64,000 nt of DNA from Streptomyces sp. WMMC500 (GTDB taxonomy: Bacteria; Actinomycetota; Actinomycetes; Streptomycetales; Streptomycetaceae). The translations under genes were made by a program, and so were the position numbers. This document shows positions 8,101 through 15,464 of this stretch, one piece after another (within the stretch, counting starts at the first letter, position 1; the number at the start of each line of letters is the position of its first letter). The stretch covers positions 4,413,001 through 4,477,000 of the forward strand of contig NZ_CP114905.1 of assembly GCF_027497195.1 (NCBI RefSeq), given 5' to 3'. Below the pieces are notes generated by a model. That model was not told the origin of the DNA. It ran no database searches and saw only the letters and a program-made list of their open reading frames with translations.

Positions 8101-8535
8101 GTGTCCATGCACACGCGCACCGTGGTCGAGGAACTGCTGCGCAGGATCGGCGAGGGCGATCCCGAGCGCATCGCCGAGATGTACGCCGAGCAGGGCGATT
8201 GGAAGCTGGACTGGCCGGAAGCCGAACACGGTCGCCCGGCCACGCCATGGATCCGTCACCGTTCCACGCGGGCCGACGCGGCGGCGCACTATCGGGAGCT
8301 TGCCGAGCATCACGTACCCGAAGAGGTGGCGACCCATGTCGAGCGCATCCTCGTCGACGGCGACGACGCGGTCGTACTCGGGGAGATCCGCCAGACCGCC
8401 CGGCCGACGGGACGCGCGTATCGCGCCCGGTTCGCGCTGCATCTCACCGTCGAGGGCGGTCTTGTCACGCGGCACCATGTCTACGAGGACAGTCTCGCCG
8501 TCGCCCAGGCATTCGAGGGGGAACGCCAGCGGTGA
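8101..8535 (+). CDS. SnoaL-like / NTF2-fold protein inside the inverted-repeat island
   Basis: A 144-residue protein, GTG start with GAAGGG nine bases upstream; the ATG at 8107 is an alternative. The sequence shows the NTF2-like pattern: VVEELLRRIGEGDPERIAEMYAEQGDWKL, a central HYRELAEHHVPEEVATHVERIL, and strands VLGEIRQTARPTGRAYRARFALHLTVEGGLVTRHHVYEDS. Proteins of this family are small enzymes or ligand-binding domains; no substrate can be named. It is the only credible gene between the two inverted element copies, and has normal Streptomyces codon use. It differs clearly from the NTF2-like protein at 5895. Confidence 0.82.
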   Translation: MSMHTRTVVEELLRRIGEGDPERIAEMYAEQGDWKLDWPEAEHGRPATPWIRHRSTRADAAAHYRELAEHHVPEEVATHVERILVDGDDAVVLGEIRQTARPTGRAYRARFALHLTVEGGLVTRHHVYEDSLAVAQAFEGERQR

Positions 8536-8793
8536 AGGCCGCCCGGCGGTCCCCCGCAGGCGTTGCCTACGCGACCGGGCGGGGGGGACGTACGCGGTCC
8601 GCGTGTGTCCGGCGTCGTCCGGTGTCGGTGGGGCCGGCCTCGACGGGCGGGGCATGCTGCGGTGGCCCCTTGCTCGGCCCGGGGGCCGGCGCTGCTCCGT
8701 TTCCGGGGGGCCAGGTGATCGGGGCGGTCCGGGCTCGGGGCTCCGGTGGCCCGGTTCGGTGTCTGTCGGGGGCGGGGGTCCCGTTTGCGGTGG
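8536..8793. other. Non-coding spacer downstream of the SnoaL-like gene
   Basis: No supported gene. The first 60 bases contain CCGCCCGGCGGTCCCCCGC and a later GACCGGGCGGGGGGGACG that could pair imperfectly as a transcription terminator. The rest is G-rich on the plus strand (GGGGG runs) and joins the right element copy. Confidence 0.4.
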
Positions 8794-9196
8794 TCCGGCC
8801 CCCGTGGTCGGGGTTCCCCTTCGTAGTTTCGGCAGTAGGGTGCCCGCTCCCCCCGGGCCACCCTTAGCTGCCGGTCTTTTACGGGCCGGAGTCCGCCGTC
8901 AAGGGTGGGCGCAGCCCATCGCGTAGCGACGTTCCCGGAGCGAAGCGGAGGGGACGCCCTTGACGGCGGACGCAGGCCCGCACACTTCAAGCGCGGGGTG
9001 GCCCGGGGGGTGCCCTGACGTACACCCTTTTCCCCTCGCCGCCCCCCGTCCACCGGCCCACCCCACACACGACAGTGCGCCCGGCACCGTACCCCCGCAC
9101 CCGGGCCACGCATGCACCGCGCTTACCCACGGTGCCGGTGACCCGGGTGCGTTGTCACAGCGGGCGCATACCCTTGGGTGGGTGTGAGGGGGAGTG
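8794..9196 (-). repeat. Right, inverted copy of the ~430-bp element
   Basis: This is the reverse complement of 7092-7520 in two blocks, 8794-9059 (gap-free over 266 bp) and 9151-9196. The 91 bp between them do not align with the corresponding 117 bp on the left. The outer edge stops 9 bp from the stop codon of the RsbW-like ATPase gene. The conserved internal stem (15 bp) is also present. Identity over 179 bp of non-coding DNA in opposite orientation implies recent duplication, gene conversion or selection on sequence. Confidence 0.9.
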
Positions 9197-9205
9197 CGGG
9201 GCGGG

Positions 9206-9607
9206 TTACGTGGCTGTCGGGGTCGGCGGCTCCGCCTCGGGGACCTTGAACGTTGCCCAGACTGCCTTGCCCGGGCCGTTGCGGGCCGACGTGCCCCAGT
9301 CGTCGGCCAGGGCCGCGACCAGGAGCAACCCCCGGCCGCGGTCGTCCGTGTCCGCGGGTGCGCACACGTGGGGCTCCCCGCCCCCGGCGTCGTGTACCTC
9401 CACCTGAACGAGGTGCGGCTGCACCGCGACCCGCACCAGGAAGCGGCGACCGACCGGCGTGTGCCGCAGCGCGTTGGTCGCCAACTCCGACACGCACACC
9501 CGGATGTCGTCCGCCCGGTCCCCCGCGTCCACCACCGCCGCGACGAAGTCGCGTGCCCTGCCGACCGATCGGGCACTCCGGGCGAACAGACGCGCCTGCG
9601 TGGTCAT
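9206..9607 (-). CDS. RsbW/AbaA-like ATPase, cassette 1
   Basis: A 133-residue HATPase_c_2 protein. The N-box is RVCVSELATNALRHTP, the G1 region is VEVHDAGGGEPHV, and the G2 region is DDRGRGLLLVAALADDWG, so the whole Bergerat ATP site is present. RsbW-like proteins bind and inhibit sigma or anti-anti-sigma factors, often by phosphorylation. The ATG at 9607 follows GAAGGAAG; longer frames are unlike the family. It is divergent from the XRE regulator and its DUF397 partner at 9942-10990, and is about 70% identical by eye to the ATPase at 59943 in the second cassette. The sigma partner is unknown. Confidence 0.87.
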   Translation of the reverse strand: MTTQARLFARSARSVGRARDFVAAVVDAGDRADDIRVCVSELATNALRHTPVGRRFLVRVAVQPHLVQVEVHDAGGGEPHVCAPADTDDRGRGLLLVAALADDWGTSARNGPGKAVWATFKVPEAEPPTPTAT

Positions 9608-9941
9608 CGTGTTGCTTCCTTCGTTCCGGGTTGAGCCGAGCCGTGGTGCGTGTCCGTCACGCCGGAACCACACGGCCCCGCGGACGAAGCGGCCCAGGGC
9701 CGCTCCCCTGACCCGCTGAGGTAAGAGCCCGGCCGGCTCCGCGGAAGGGCAGGGGTGCAGTCCGCCGCTCGGTTCGTTCGCCGCCTGGCTGTCCGCCATC
9801 GCCATGCCTCCCAATTCGTCATTTCGACCGATGCTCCGACCAGGGATCTACTACGTTGCGTAGATGCAGCATTGCTGTCCGTACCCGGCGGCAACAGGTC
9901 TTCATGTTTTCCGCCACCGCTGGAGAGATCGGAGTCGCACC
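9608..9941. promoter_or_regulatory. Divergent control region of WhiJ-like cassette 1
   Basis: A 334-bp spacer between the ATPase and XRE genes. It contains the inverted repeat ATCTAC-N8-GTAGAT at 9846-9865, whose core CTACGTTGCGTAG is 13 bp. A related 13-bp sequence CTACGCGGTGTAC occurs (minus strand, 59867-59879) in the equivalent spacer of the second cassette. This is a candidate operator for the XRE proteins. No clear gene is seen in the spacer. Confidence 0.45.
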
Positions 9942-10772
9942 ATGCCCGCACGTCCCCGCGAACTGACCCCCGAGCGCAGCGCCCGGCACCTCTTCGGCGC
10001 GAAGATGCGCGCGCACCGCATGCGCGCGGGCATGAGCCTTGAAGCACTCAACGACGTGGTGAACATCAGCCGCAGCCACCTGTCCCGCATCGAGACGGCG
10101 GATGCCATGCCGCCCCCGGATCTGCCGCCGCGGCTGGATGCCGCCTTCGGTACGGACGGGATCTTCCGGGAGCTGTACCTGATCGCGGCGCGGGAAATCC
10201 ACCCCGACCAGTTCAAGCGCCTTATGGAACTTGAGGCGCGTGCCCGCGTGATCGCGGAGTACAGCAGTCAGATTGTGCCTGGGCGCCTCCAAACGGAGGG
10301 CTATGCGCGTGCGCAGTTCCGGGCGGCCAATCCGTGGGCGTCGGAAGACAGGATCGAGGAACTCGTCGCCGCTCGGCTGAGTCGGCAATCGGTTCTTGGC
10401 TCCGACACGTTGATGGACTATTCGGCGGTGCTGGACGAGGCCATGCTCCGCCGGGGCTTCGGAGGGCCGGAGGTGATGCGGGCCCAACTCGCGCGCCTCG
10501 CGGAGCTGACGCTCACGCACACGACCATGATCCAGGTTGTCCCCTTCGACGTCGGAGGACATGGGCTGGCCGGAGGCACGCTCGTCCTGATGACCATGGA
10601 GGACGGTGCGCGGTTTGCCTACGAAGAGGGCATCACCACCGGCACGTTGATGGAGGATCTGGAAAGCGTCGTCGAACGCCAGCGGGTATACGATCTGGTA
10701 AGAGTGTCCGCTCTGCCGCCTGATGAATCGGCGGCCTTTATCCGGTCCGTGATGGAGGTACTTCCGACATGA
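9942..10772 (+). CDS. XRE-family regulator with DUF5753, cassette 1
   Basis: A 276-residue WhiJ-type regulator. The N-terminal helix-turn-helix is KMRAHRMRAGMSLEALNDVVNISRSHLSRIE. The C-terminal two thirds is DUF5753, recognisable from YSSQIVPGRLQTEGYARA, the AARLSRQSVL stretch and MIQVVPFDVGGHGLAGGTL. The ATG at 9942 is preceded by GGAG at 9931-9934; the region upstream reads poorly. The stop overlaps the start of the DUF397 gene by four bases (ATGA), so the two are translationally coupled. In S. coelicolor such genes act in developmental control with DUF397 and AbaA-like partners; the role here is by family analogy. Confidence 0.9.
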   Translation: MPARPRELTPERSARHLFGAKMRAHRMRAGMSLEALNDVVNISRSHLSRIETADAMPPPDLPPRLDAAFGTDGIFRELYLIAAREIHPDQFKRLMELEARARVIAEYSSQIVPGRLQTEGYARAQFRAANPWASEDRIEELVAARLSRQSVLGSDTLMDYSAVLDEAMLRRGFGGPEVMRAQLARLAELTLTHTTMIQVVPFDVGGHGLAGGTLVLMTMEDGARFAYEEGITTGTLMEDLESVVERQRVYDLVRVSALPPDESAAFIRSVMEVLPT

Positions 10773-10990
10773 GCACCATGCCTGGCTTCTCGGGTGCGGA
10801 GTGGGTCAAGTCGAGCTACAGCGGAAACGGCGGCGCCAACTGCGTCGAGTGGGCTCCCGCCCACGCCATCTCAGGCATCATCCCCGTCCGCGACAGCAAG
10901 GACCCCCACGGCCCCGCGCTCACCTTCGAGCCCGCCGCCTGGTCGTCCTTCGTCGCCGCCGTCCAGCGCGACGAGTTCGGCACCGTCTGA
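10769..10990 (+). CDS. DUF397 protein, cassette 1
   Basis: A 73-residue protein with the DUF397 hallmarks: EWVKSSYSGNGGANCVE near the N-terminus, VPVRDSKDPHGPALTF-like core (here IPVRDSKDPHGPALTF) and a final W-S-F-V segment. These small acidic proteins nearly always follow an XRE/DUF5753 gene and appear to modulate its DNA binding. The overlap with the upstream gene is four bases. Compared with the cassette 2 protein at 58725, the central RDSKDPHGPALTF is identical, while the ends differ. Confidence 0.92.
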   Translation: MSTMPGFSGAEWVKSSYSGNGGANCVEWAPAHAISGIIPVRDSKDPHGPALTFEPAAWSSFVAAVQRDEFGTV

Positions 10991-11003
10991 CCCCGAGCCG
11001 CGC

Positions 11004-11999
11004 ATGCGAGCGGACGAGGTCGTGCCCCTGGGGCGTACCGGCGTGTCCGTCACCCGCCTCGGCCTCGGACTCGCCTCCATCGGGGGGCTGTTCGCGCCCG
11101 TCTCCGACGCGGACGCCGCCCGCACCGTCGACGCCGCCTGGGACGCCGGGGTCCGGCTCTTCGACACCGCGCCCGTCTACGGGTACGGGCGCTCCGAACG
11201 CCGCGCCGGTGCCGCGCTCGCGGGGCGGCCGCGGGGGGCGTACGCGCTGTGCACGAAGGTCGGCCGGCTCATCGTGCCGGGCGGCACCGACACGCAGCCG
11301 ATCTGGGCCGACCCGCCGGCCGGGGTCGGGCCGCGGCGGGACTACTCGTACGACGGTGTGATGCGGTCGGTGGCGGACAGCCTGGAGCGGCTGGGGCTGG
11401 ACCGGATCGACGTGCTGCACGTCCACGACCCGGACGAGGACTTCCCCGTCGCCGTCACGGACGCCTACCGGGCGCTGGCCGAACTCCGCGCCCGCGGCAC
11501 CGTCGGCGCGGTGTCGATCGGCGTCAACCACGCGCCGGTGGCCGCCCGTTACCTCCGCGAGGCGGCGGCGCCCGGGCCCGACTGCGTGATGCTCGCGGGC
11601 CGGTACAACCTGCTCGACCACACGGGCCTCGACGAATTGCTGCCGCTGTGCGCGGACCGCGGCGTCGCGGTGCTGGCGGCGGGCGTCTACCAGTCCGGGC
11701 TGCTCACCGACCCCCGTCCCGGTGCCCCGCACGGCTACGCCACGGTCCCCGCCCCGCTCGCCCGCCGCGTCGCCGCCTGGCACGCGCTGTGCCGCCGCTA
11801 CGCCGTACCCCCGGCCGCGGCGGCCGTCCGCTTCCCGTTCGGCCACCCGGCGGTGACCGGCGTGGTGGTCGGCGCCCGCACGGCGGCGGAAGTCGCCGAT
11901 ACGGCACGGGCGTTCGCGCACCCGGTGCCGGCGGAGTTCTGGACCGCGGCCAGGTCCACGGGCCTGCTTCCCCCCGGCGTCCCCACGCCGCAGGGCTGA
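11004..11999 (+). CDS. Aldo/keto reductase (aldose 1-dehydrogenase type)
   Basis: A 331-residue TIM-barrel oxidoreductase. Features: PLGRTGVSVTRLGLG start, LFDTAPVYGYGRSERRAGAAL (Asp and Tyr of the catalytic tetrad), LCTKVGRL with the catalytic Lys, IDVLHVHDPDEDF with His, and a C-terminal VVVGARTAAEV NADP-binding segment. The combination with a long insert after TKVGR resembles bacterial D-threo-aldose 1-dehydrogenases acting on L-fucose or D-arabinose. The ATG at 11004 lies 13 bp after the DUF397 stop, so it may be cotranscribed with the cassette, though that is common background spacing. The substrate is inferred. Confidence 0.85.
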   Translation: MRADEVVPLGRTGVSVTRLGLGLASIGGLFAPVSDADAARTVDAAWDAGVRLFDTAPVYGYGRSERRAGAALAGRPRGAYALCTKVGRLIVPGGTDTQPIWADPPAGVGPRRDYSYDGVMRSVADSLERLGLDRIDVLHVHDPDEDFPVAVTDAYRALAELRARGTVGAVSIGVNHAPVAARYLREAAAPGPDCVMLAGRYNLLDHTGLDELLPLCADRGVAVLAAGVYQSGLLTDPRPGAPHGYATVPAPLARRVAAWHALCRRYAVPPAAAAVRFPFGHPAVTGVVVGARTAAEVADTARAFAHPVPAEFWTAARSTGLLPPGVPTPQG

Positions 12000-12007
12000 A
12001 TCCCCGG

Positions 12008-12409
12008 TCAGGTCTCGTCGTGGAGGTTGATGATGCGGCAGCGCGGGCCGGGTGCGCGGGCGAGTCTGGCGTCGGAGGTCAGCAGCGGGGCGTCGAGGCC
12101 CTCGGCGAGGGCGACGTAGAAGGCGTCGTAGGAGCGCACGCTGCCGAGCTGGCGTACGCGTTCCAGCAGCGGCAGGTGCTCGTGCCGGCGGATGGGCAGG
12201 GTGCGGTAGTCGGTCACGGCCCGCGTGGTCTCCTCCCCGGCGAGCATTCCGGCGCGCTCCAGTCGCAGCAGCACGGAGGCGACCTCGGTGTCGATGAGGT
12301 ACGGGGCCCAGAGCAGGCTCTCGCCGGCCAGGTGGCGAGCCGCGGCCTTGCCCCTGGTGCCGGTGTCCACCAGCAGGTCGACGACGGCGGACGAGTCGAC
12401 GACGATCAA
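12008..12409 (-). CDS. vapC: VapC-type PIN-domain toxin
   Basis: A 133-residue PIN-domain RNase. Acidic catalytic residues are visible in VVDSSAVVDLL, YLIDTEVASVLLRLE, SYDAFYVALAEGL and LLTSDARLARA. VapC toxins cleave tRNA or rRNA when released from VapB. Its start overlaps the end of the antitoxin gene by four bases. The length is standard and no catalytic Asp/Glu appears lost, so it is probably active. The convergent aldo/keto reductase gene ends 8 bp away. Confidence 0.9.
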   Translation of the reverse strand: MIVVDSSAVVDLLVDTGTRGKAAARHLAGESLLWAPYLIDTEVASVLLRLERAGMLAGEETTRAVTDYRTLPIRRHEHLPLLERVRQLGSVRSYDAFYVALAEGLDAPLLTSDARLARAPGPRCRIINLHDET

Positions 12410-12630
12410 CGGTGCTCCTCGTCCGCGAGCGCGGCGGTGTCCACCTCGGTGAGATCGACCGCGGCGTGCCCGCGGATGTGCGCGACGATCTCCTCCATCG
12501 TGGGGATCGTCGCTTCACGTTGTATCAACTCGTGCAGGAAACTCTGCAGGGACTTCCCTTCCTGGGCGGCACGAACCTTGATCGCTCTCAAGGTGTCCTC
12601 GGGGACGTCACGAATCGTCACGGCAGGCAT
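12406..12630 (-). CDS. vapB: VapB-type antitoxin
   Basis: A 74-residue protein. The N-terminus AVTIRDVPEDTLRAIKVRAAQEGKSLQSFL is a ribbon-helix-helix DNA-binding domain; the C-terminus IRGHAAVDLTEVDTAALADEE is the acidic toxin-binding tail. The ATG at 12630 is chosen because the ribbon strand begins right after it. No Shine-Dalgarno site precedes it, and a TATTAT -10-like box about 7 bases upstream suggests a leaderless message. Confidence 0.88.
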   Translation of the reverse strand: MPAVTIRDVPEDTLRAIKVRAAQEGKSLQSFLHELIQREATIPTMEEIVAHIRGHAAVDLTEVDTAALADEEHR

Positions 12631-12667
12631 GCATGCATAATACCTGCATTCACGGCAGAATGCCTGC
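12623..12667 (-). promoter_or_regulatory. Candidate vapBC promoter and operator
   Basis: GCAGGCAT (12623-12630) and its complement ATGCCTGC (12660-12667) form an inverted repeat spanning the vapB start. Between them the minus strand reads TATTATGCATGCATG; TATTAT (12642-12637) fits a -10 element with transcription beginning at or near the start codon. Ribbon-helix-helix antitoxins usually bind such repeats in their own promoter, so autoregulation is likely. The -35 is not clear. Confidence 0.5.
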
Positions 12668-12682
12668 ACCGCACTCCACCCC

Positions 12683-13834
12683 TCAGCCCGCTCCGCCCGC
12701 CGCCGCCTCCTCCGCCCGCCGCCGTTCCGCGGCGCCCCCGCTGCCCGCCCCCGCCACCGCCGAAGGCCGCAGGTGGTGGACCACCGCCACCAGCGCCAGG
12801 GTCAGCGCCAGCAGCCCCGCCCAGATCACCCACTGCTCCGGCCACAGCCCCGGCGACGCACCGTCCGGCGTGCGGCCGCCGTCCACGCCCGTCGCGACGA
12901 CCGCCGCCAGGCCGGCGACCGTCGCCACCACCGCGAGGCGGCCCCCGACGCGGGCGGTGAGCGGCAGGGGGCGGGAGCGGCCGGGGCCGCGGAGGCGGAG
13001 GCGTTCGCTGGGGCGGGCCGGGGCCAGGAGGCGGAGGAGGAGCATGGCGGCGATGGGCATCTGCAGGGCCCAGACCAGGGTGCGGAACGTGCCGTCGTAC
13101 CAGACGTTCGTGCCGTACAGCAGCGTGTGCCAGACGCTGAGGACGTAGACGACGATGATGAAGCGGTGCAGCGCGCGCCACATGCGCGAACCGGTCCGCT
13201 GGCGCAGGTAGTAGGCCAGGCCCAGCGGGATCGCGAGGTAGAACGCCAGCAGGCCGACGAGGATGGCGATGCGGCCGGTGCCGGTGGTGTAGCCGCCGGG
13301 TACGAAGACCTTGAGGAAGGCGTCCCACAGCCGCCCTGGCCAGGTCGCCCCGCCCTCGTTGCCGCGGACCTCCTCCAGGAAGAACATCACCGCGTGCATG
13401 AACATCAGCGCGATCGTCGTCAGGCTCGTCGTGCGGTGCAGCTTCTCCAGCCCGGCGGGCGGCAGCCAGCGCACCCGCGGGCGCGGGCCGGTGCGCAGGA
13501 GGCTGAAGACGATGGTGATCCACGCCCACAGCAGGCCGGACCAGCCGAACGCCTGGCAGAGCCAGTACATCCAGTACTTGTCGGCGTCGGCGAGCATCGG
13601 CATGACCTGGAGGGTCGCCGACGAGCCGTTGTCGATGCGGACGTAGAGCCAGACGAATATCGCGCCGGTGACGACGAGCGCGATGCCCGCGTCCGGCCCG
13701 GCGGCACGGACGTCGGCCCCCAGCCCCGCCCAGTCGAACCGCCCGCCGCCGCGCTTCCCGGCGGACTCCCCGCCGCCCCCTTCCCCGCCCTCGCGGGTCT
13801 TTCCGGGCAGCCCGGATCGACGTGTCACTGCCAT
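12683..13834 (-). CDS. Ferric-reductase-like haem membrane protein
   Basis: A 383-residue membrane protein with about seven hydrophobic segments. After a charged, Gly-rich N-terminal tail (~45 residues) come helices containing LEKLHRTTSLTTIALMFMHAVMFFLEE and MWRALHRFIIVVYVLSVWHTLL; the paired His residues in successive helices fit two b-type haem ligands, as in ferric reductase-like transmembrane domains. No FAD or NAD domain follows, so it resembles a stand-alone haem membrane subunit. The ATG at 13834 has AGGAGG nine bases upstream. Electron donor and acceptor are unknown. Confidence 0.78.
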   Translation of the reverse strand: MAVTRRSGLPGKTREGGEGGGGESAGKRGGGRFDWAGLGADVRAAGPDAGIALVVTGAIFVWLYVRIDNGSSATLQVMPMLADADKYWMYWLCQAFGWSGLLWAWITIVFSLLRTGPRPRVRWLPPAGLEKLHRTTSLTTIALMFMHAVMFFLEEVRGNEGGATWPGRLWDAFLKVFVPGGYTTGTGRIAILVGLLAFYLAIPLGLAYYLRQRTGSRMWRALHRFIIVVYVLSVWHTLLYGTNVWYDGTFRTLVWALQMPIAAMLLLRLLAPARPSERLRLRGPGRSRPLPLTARVGGRLAVVATVAGLAAVVATGVDGGRTPDGASPGLWPEQWVIWAGLLALTLALVAVVHHLRPSAVAGAGSGGAAERRRAEEAAAGGAG

Positions 13835-13892
13835 CTTCAGCCTCCTGAGTCCCGTCGACCCCGTGTGAGGTGTACCCATCACCCCCGGGAGA

Positions 13893-14666
13893 TCAACACG
13901 GATCCACGGGCTCCAGCCGCGTCCACCCGGTCCAACCCCGTTCCCGCAGCAGCTCGATGAGCCGCCGCGCCGGCGGCGCCGCCTCGAACGCCAGCTTGTC
14001 CATCAGCTCCGCGAGCGGCGCCGCGAGGTCGACGTCCGCGACGTAGTCCCGGCCCCGTTCCGCCGTGAGGCGGGCGAGGTACGCGGCCAGGTCGTCGGCC
14101 AGGGCGGTCAGGCGCGGGTCGTCGGGCGGCCAGTCGAGGGCCCGGCCGAGGGTGCGGTAGAAGTCGAGGATCTGGGGGTCGGCGAGTTGGGCGCGCTTAC
14201 GGGCCAGCCACTCCGGTACGCGGTCGGGGGCGTGCGCGGCCAGCGGGATCCAGCCCTCGCGCTCGACCGCGACGATCCGCTCGTCGACGCCGAGTTCCCG
14301 CAGCCGGTCGAGGAACGCCACGACCTCCGCCGGCAGCGCCAGGCTGTCGCCCGCCGTGAGCCGGGCGATGCGGCGGCGGTGCTCCCGGCGTTCGCGGATC
14401 TCGGCCCGCAGCCGCCGGTCGATGTCCGCGACCGCCGCCGCGAACTCCGCCTCGTCGGCTCGCAGCAGCTCCGCGACCCGCGCCAGCGGGACGCCGGCCT
14501 CGGCGAGGGTGCGGATGCGGATCAGCCCGACCACGGCGGCGGCGTCGTAGCGGCGGTAGCCGGAGTGGTCCCGGTCCGGCTCGGGGAGCAGGCCCTTGGC
14601 GTGGTAGTGCCGCACCGCGCGCACCGTCACCCCGGCGTACGCGGCCAGTTCGCCGATGGTCAGCAT
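13893..14666 (-). CDS. MerR-family transcriptional regulator
   Basis: A 257-residue regulator. The N-terminal MerR helix-turn-helix is LTIGELAAYAGVTVRAVRHYHAKGLLPEPDRDHSGYRRYD, followed by a coiled-coil dimerisation helix and a C-terminal domain of ~150 residues that probably senses a ligand. It is the last gene of a three-gene operon after an ABC exporter, starting 9 bp beyond the permease stop. The likely job is control of the exporter through the palindrome at 16480-16500. The ligand is unknown. Confidence 0.88.
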   Translation of the reverse strand: MLTIGELAAYAGVTVRAVRHYHAKGLLPEPDRDHSGYRRYDAAAVVGLIRIRTLAEAGVPLARVAELLRADEAEFAAAVADIDRRLRAEIRERREHRRRIARLTAGDSLALPAEVVAFLDRLRELGVDERIVAVEREGWIPLAAHAPDRVPEWLARKRAQLADPQILDFYRTLGRALDWPPDDPRLTALADDLAAYLARLTAERGRDYVADVDLAAPLAELMDKLAFEAAPPARRLIELLRERGWTGWTRLEPVDPC

Positions 14667-14675
14667 CGGGGCATC

Positions 14676-15464
14676 CTAGGTGGCCCCGCGGGTCCGGTAG
14701 AGGCGGCGCGACCAGAGGAAGCCGGCGGTGCCGATGACCGCGCACCAGCCGACCGCCCAGGCGGCGTCCGCGCCGTCCGGCGCGCCGCCGAGCAGGCCCC
14801 GGATCAGGTCCATGACCGGGGTGAACGGCTGGTGCGCCGCGAACCACCGCAGCCCCGCGGGCATCGACTCGACGGGGACGAACCCGCTGCCCACGAACGG
14901 CAGCAGCACGAAGACCATCGGCAGGTTGCTCGCCGTCTCCGGGTCGGGGCTCGCCAGGCCGAGTGCCACCGTGAACCAGGTCAGCGCGTACGACAGCAGC
15001 ACCAGCAGCCCGGTCAGCGCGGCCCAGTCCGCCGCCGACGCGCCGCCCGGCCGCAGCCCGAGCGCGAACGCCGCCGCGCCCACCGCGAGCAGCGCCAGCG
15101 CGGTCTGGATCATCGCGGCGAGCACGTGGCCGGCGAGGACGGAGGACGGGGCGATGGGCATGGTGCGGAACCGGTCGACGATGCCGTCGGTCATGTCGTT
15201 GGCGACGAGCACGGCGGTGCCGATGGACACGCTCGCGACGGTCATCGTAAGGATCCCGGGGGTGATGTACGTGAGGTAGCCGCCGTGGAGGTCGCCGGGG
15301 AGGTTCGCGCCCATCGTGCCGCCGAAGACGTACGTGAACAGCAGCAGGAACAGCAGCGGCTGGCCGACGAGCATGATCGTCATCGAGGGGTAGCGGGCCA
15401 TGTGCCGCAGGTTGCGGCGCAACATGGTCGCGGAGTCGCGCACGGCGTACGACGCGGCGGTCAT
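14676..15464 (-). CDS. ABC-2 type permease, DrrB-like
   Basis: A 262-residue inner-membrane permease with six predicted helices. MTAASYAVRDSATMLRRNLRHMARYPSM is the cytosolic lead-in, and family motifs such as VFGGTMGANLPG, YITPGILTMTV, DRFRTMPIAPSSVLAGH and FVPVESMPAGLRW are present. Its start overlaps the ATPase stop by four bases. DrrB-like permeases pair with DrrA-like ATPases to export drugs or lipids. The cargo is not predictable. Confidence 0.9.
   Translation of the reverse strand: MTAASYAVRDSATMLRRNLRHMARYPSMTIMLVGQPLLFLLLFTYVFGGTMGANLPGDLHGGYLTYITPGILTMTVASVSIGTAVLVANDMTDGIVDRFRTMPIAPSSVLAGHVLAAMIQTALALLAVGAAAFALGLRPGGASAADWAALTGLLVLLSYALTWFTVALGLASPDPETASNLPMVFVLLPFVGSGFVPVESMPAGLRWFAAHQPFTPVMDLIRGLLGGAPDGADAAWAVGWCAVIGTAGFLWSRRLYRTRGAT

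Noticed and set aside
7092..9196. Insertion sequence with terminal inverted repeats
   Set aside because: No transposase or remnant lies inside, the arms are hundreds of bases long and internally interrupted, and no target-site duplication was found by eye.
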